NCBI GenBank assembly: GCA_965363355.1
Contig: CBDTTM010000152.1
Location: 1 to 6,355 of the forward strand
Length of the DNA: 6,355 bases
Direction: 5' to 3'
Source: CBDTTM01 sp965363355
GTDB taxonomy: Bacteria > Bacillota > Negativicutes > Selenomonadales > Selenomonadaceae
Positions 5,879-6,355 of this stretch are shown here, in pieces. Made by a program: the position numbers and the translations under genes. Each line of letters opens with the position of its first letter. Position 1 is the stretch's first letter. The notes beneath the pieces are model-generated. The model did no database searches. It was not told the DNA's origin and was given only the letters and a program-made list of their open reading frames with translations.

Positions 5879-6355
5879 TCAAGCTTTTTTTACTGGTTCA
5901 ATATCTTCATTCACCCAAAGTTCATTGTGATGTGCAGCATCGTTGACTTTCATCGTCCCATCACCGAACATGCAAACACATTCATTCCAATTGTATAAAC
6001 TCAGCGTGATATGCCCAAAAATAACACACAATGTAATGAATAAGCCTAGCACCAAATGAATCAAATCTGCATATTGAGCAATTTCTTTCGGTACAGCTGG
6101 CAAAGCTGCATATAAGATCCACCCGCTCACAATAATGAAAATCGTACCGAAAAACACCATGATTCCCATCATTTTCTGACCTGAATTCATTTTGCGCATT
6201 GCTGGAACCTCAATGATTTTGCCAAAGAACATCTTTTGTGGATATCCTCCAGAAACCTTCATCCAATCAACATCACTTTTTGTCCAAGTGAAGATTTCAC
6301 GCCAAAAAGAGATGACTCTTCTGTATTGAAACAAGAAAAAATACACGCAAGACAG
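5879..6355 (-). CDS. Cytochrome b subunit resembling formate dehydrogenase gamma subunit (FdnI/FdoI), C-terminal 158 residues
   Basis: This family anchors respiratory formate dehydrogenase in the membrane, carries two b-type haems and passes electrons to menaquinone. The reading frame is open to the right edge, so the first half, including the first membrane helices, is missing; the in-frame GTG at 6346 is not the start. Visible in fragment numbering: the end of a helix (1-10), a cytoplasmic loop with TWTKSDVDWMKVSGGY (23-38), NSGQK (57-61) matching the NxGQK near the quinone site of FdnI, a helix at about 63-83, and a last helix at about 98-120. That helix carries His100 and His115, placed like haem-ligand histidines of FdnI. 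The tail holds a His-His pair (142-143) followed by LW, comparable to the HHP.W ending of relatives, and finishes with a charged stretch. Catalytic and iron-sulfur subunits would be expected further right. A cytochrome b of another molybdoenzyme or hydrogenase is the main alternative. Confidence 0.82.
   Translation of the reverse strand: MSCVYFFLFQYRRVISFWREIFTWTKSDVDWMKVSGGYPQKMFFGKIIEVPAMRKMNSGQKMMGIMVFFGTIFIIVSGWILYAALPAVPKEIAQYADLIHLVLGLFITLCVIFGHITLSLYNWNECVCMFGDGTMKVNDAAHHNELWVNEDIEPVKKA

Noticed and set aside
5795..5998. Plus-strand frames spanning the uup promoter and the cytochrome b gene
   Set aside because: They cross an intrinsic terminator and run antisense to a recognisable gene; no conserved motif is present.

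Overview
All the genes here are on the minus strand, so the window is transcribed from right to left. It reads as ordinary chromosome of an anaerobic, moderately AT-rich bacterium of the Firmicutes type. Strong Shine-Dalgarno sites, TTG start codons, a eukaryotic-type hexokinase, a sigma-54 gene and a formate dehydrogenase cytochrome b together suggest a member of the Negativicutes (Sporomusa/Selenomonas relatives). That placement is inferred from gene content and style, not from a marker gene.

Layout in transcription order (high to low coordinates): (1) the 3' part of a membrane cytochrome b subunit resembling the formate dehydrogenase gamma subunit FdnI, cut by the right edge and closed by a strong intrinsic terminator; (2) a consensus -10 box right after that terminator, followed by four closely spaced genes: a Uup-type ABC-F ATPase, a metal-dependent glyoxalase I, a eukaryotic-type hexokinase and the sigma-54 factor RpoN; (3) a 143-base intergenic region with a perfect -10 box inside a 25-base inverted repeat; (4) the 5' part of a type II NADH dehydrogenase, cut by the left edge.

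The four-gene block has gaps of about 32 to 75 bases and no convincing internal terminator, so it is probably transcribed together, perhaps with an extra start before the glyoxalase gene. Glyoxalase I and hexokinase make metabolic sense together: hexokinase feeds glycolysis, and glyoxalase removes the methylglyoxal that glycolysis generates. RpoN often controls sugar uptake and other carbon or nitrogen functions in Firmicutes, which fits loosely. Uup is a translation or ribosome-associated ATPase with no obvious link. The flanking cytochrome b and NADH dehydrogenase both feed electrons to the quinone pool but sit in separate transcription units.

I found no mobile element, CRISPR array, tRNA or rRNA gene, and nothing that amounts to an undescribed system. 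The points most worth a second look are the inverted repeat over the ndh -10 box, a run of eight G in the second ABC signature of uup, and the eukaryotic-type hexokinase next to glyoxalase and rpoN. No intergenic stretch exceeds 300 bases; the longest is 509-651.
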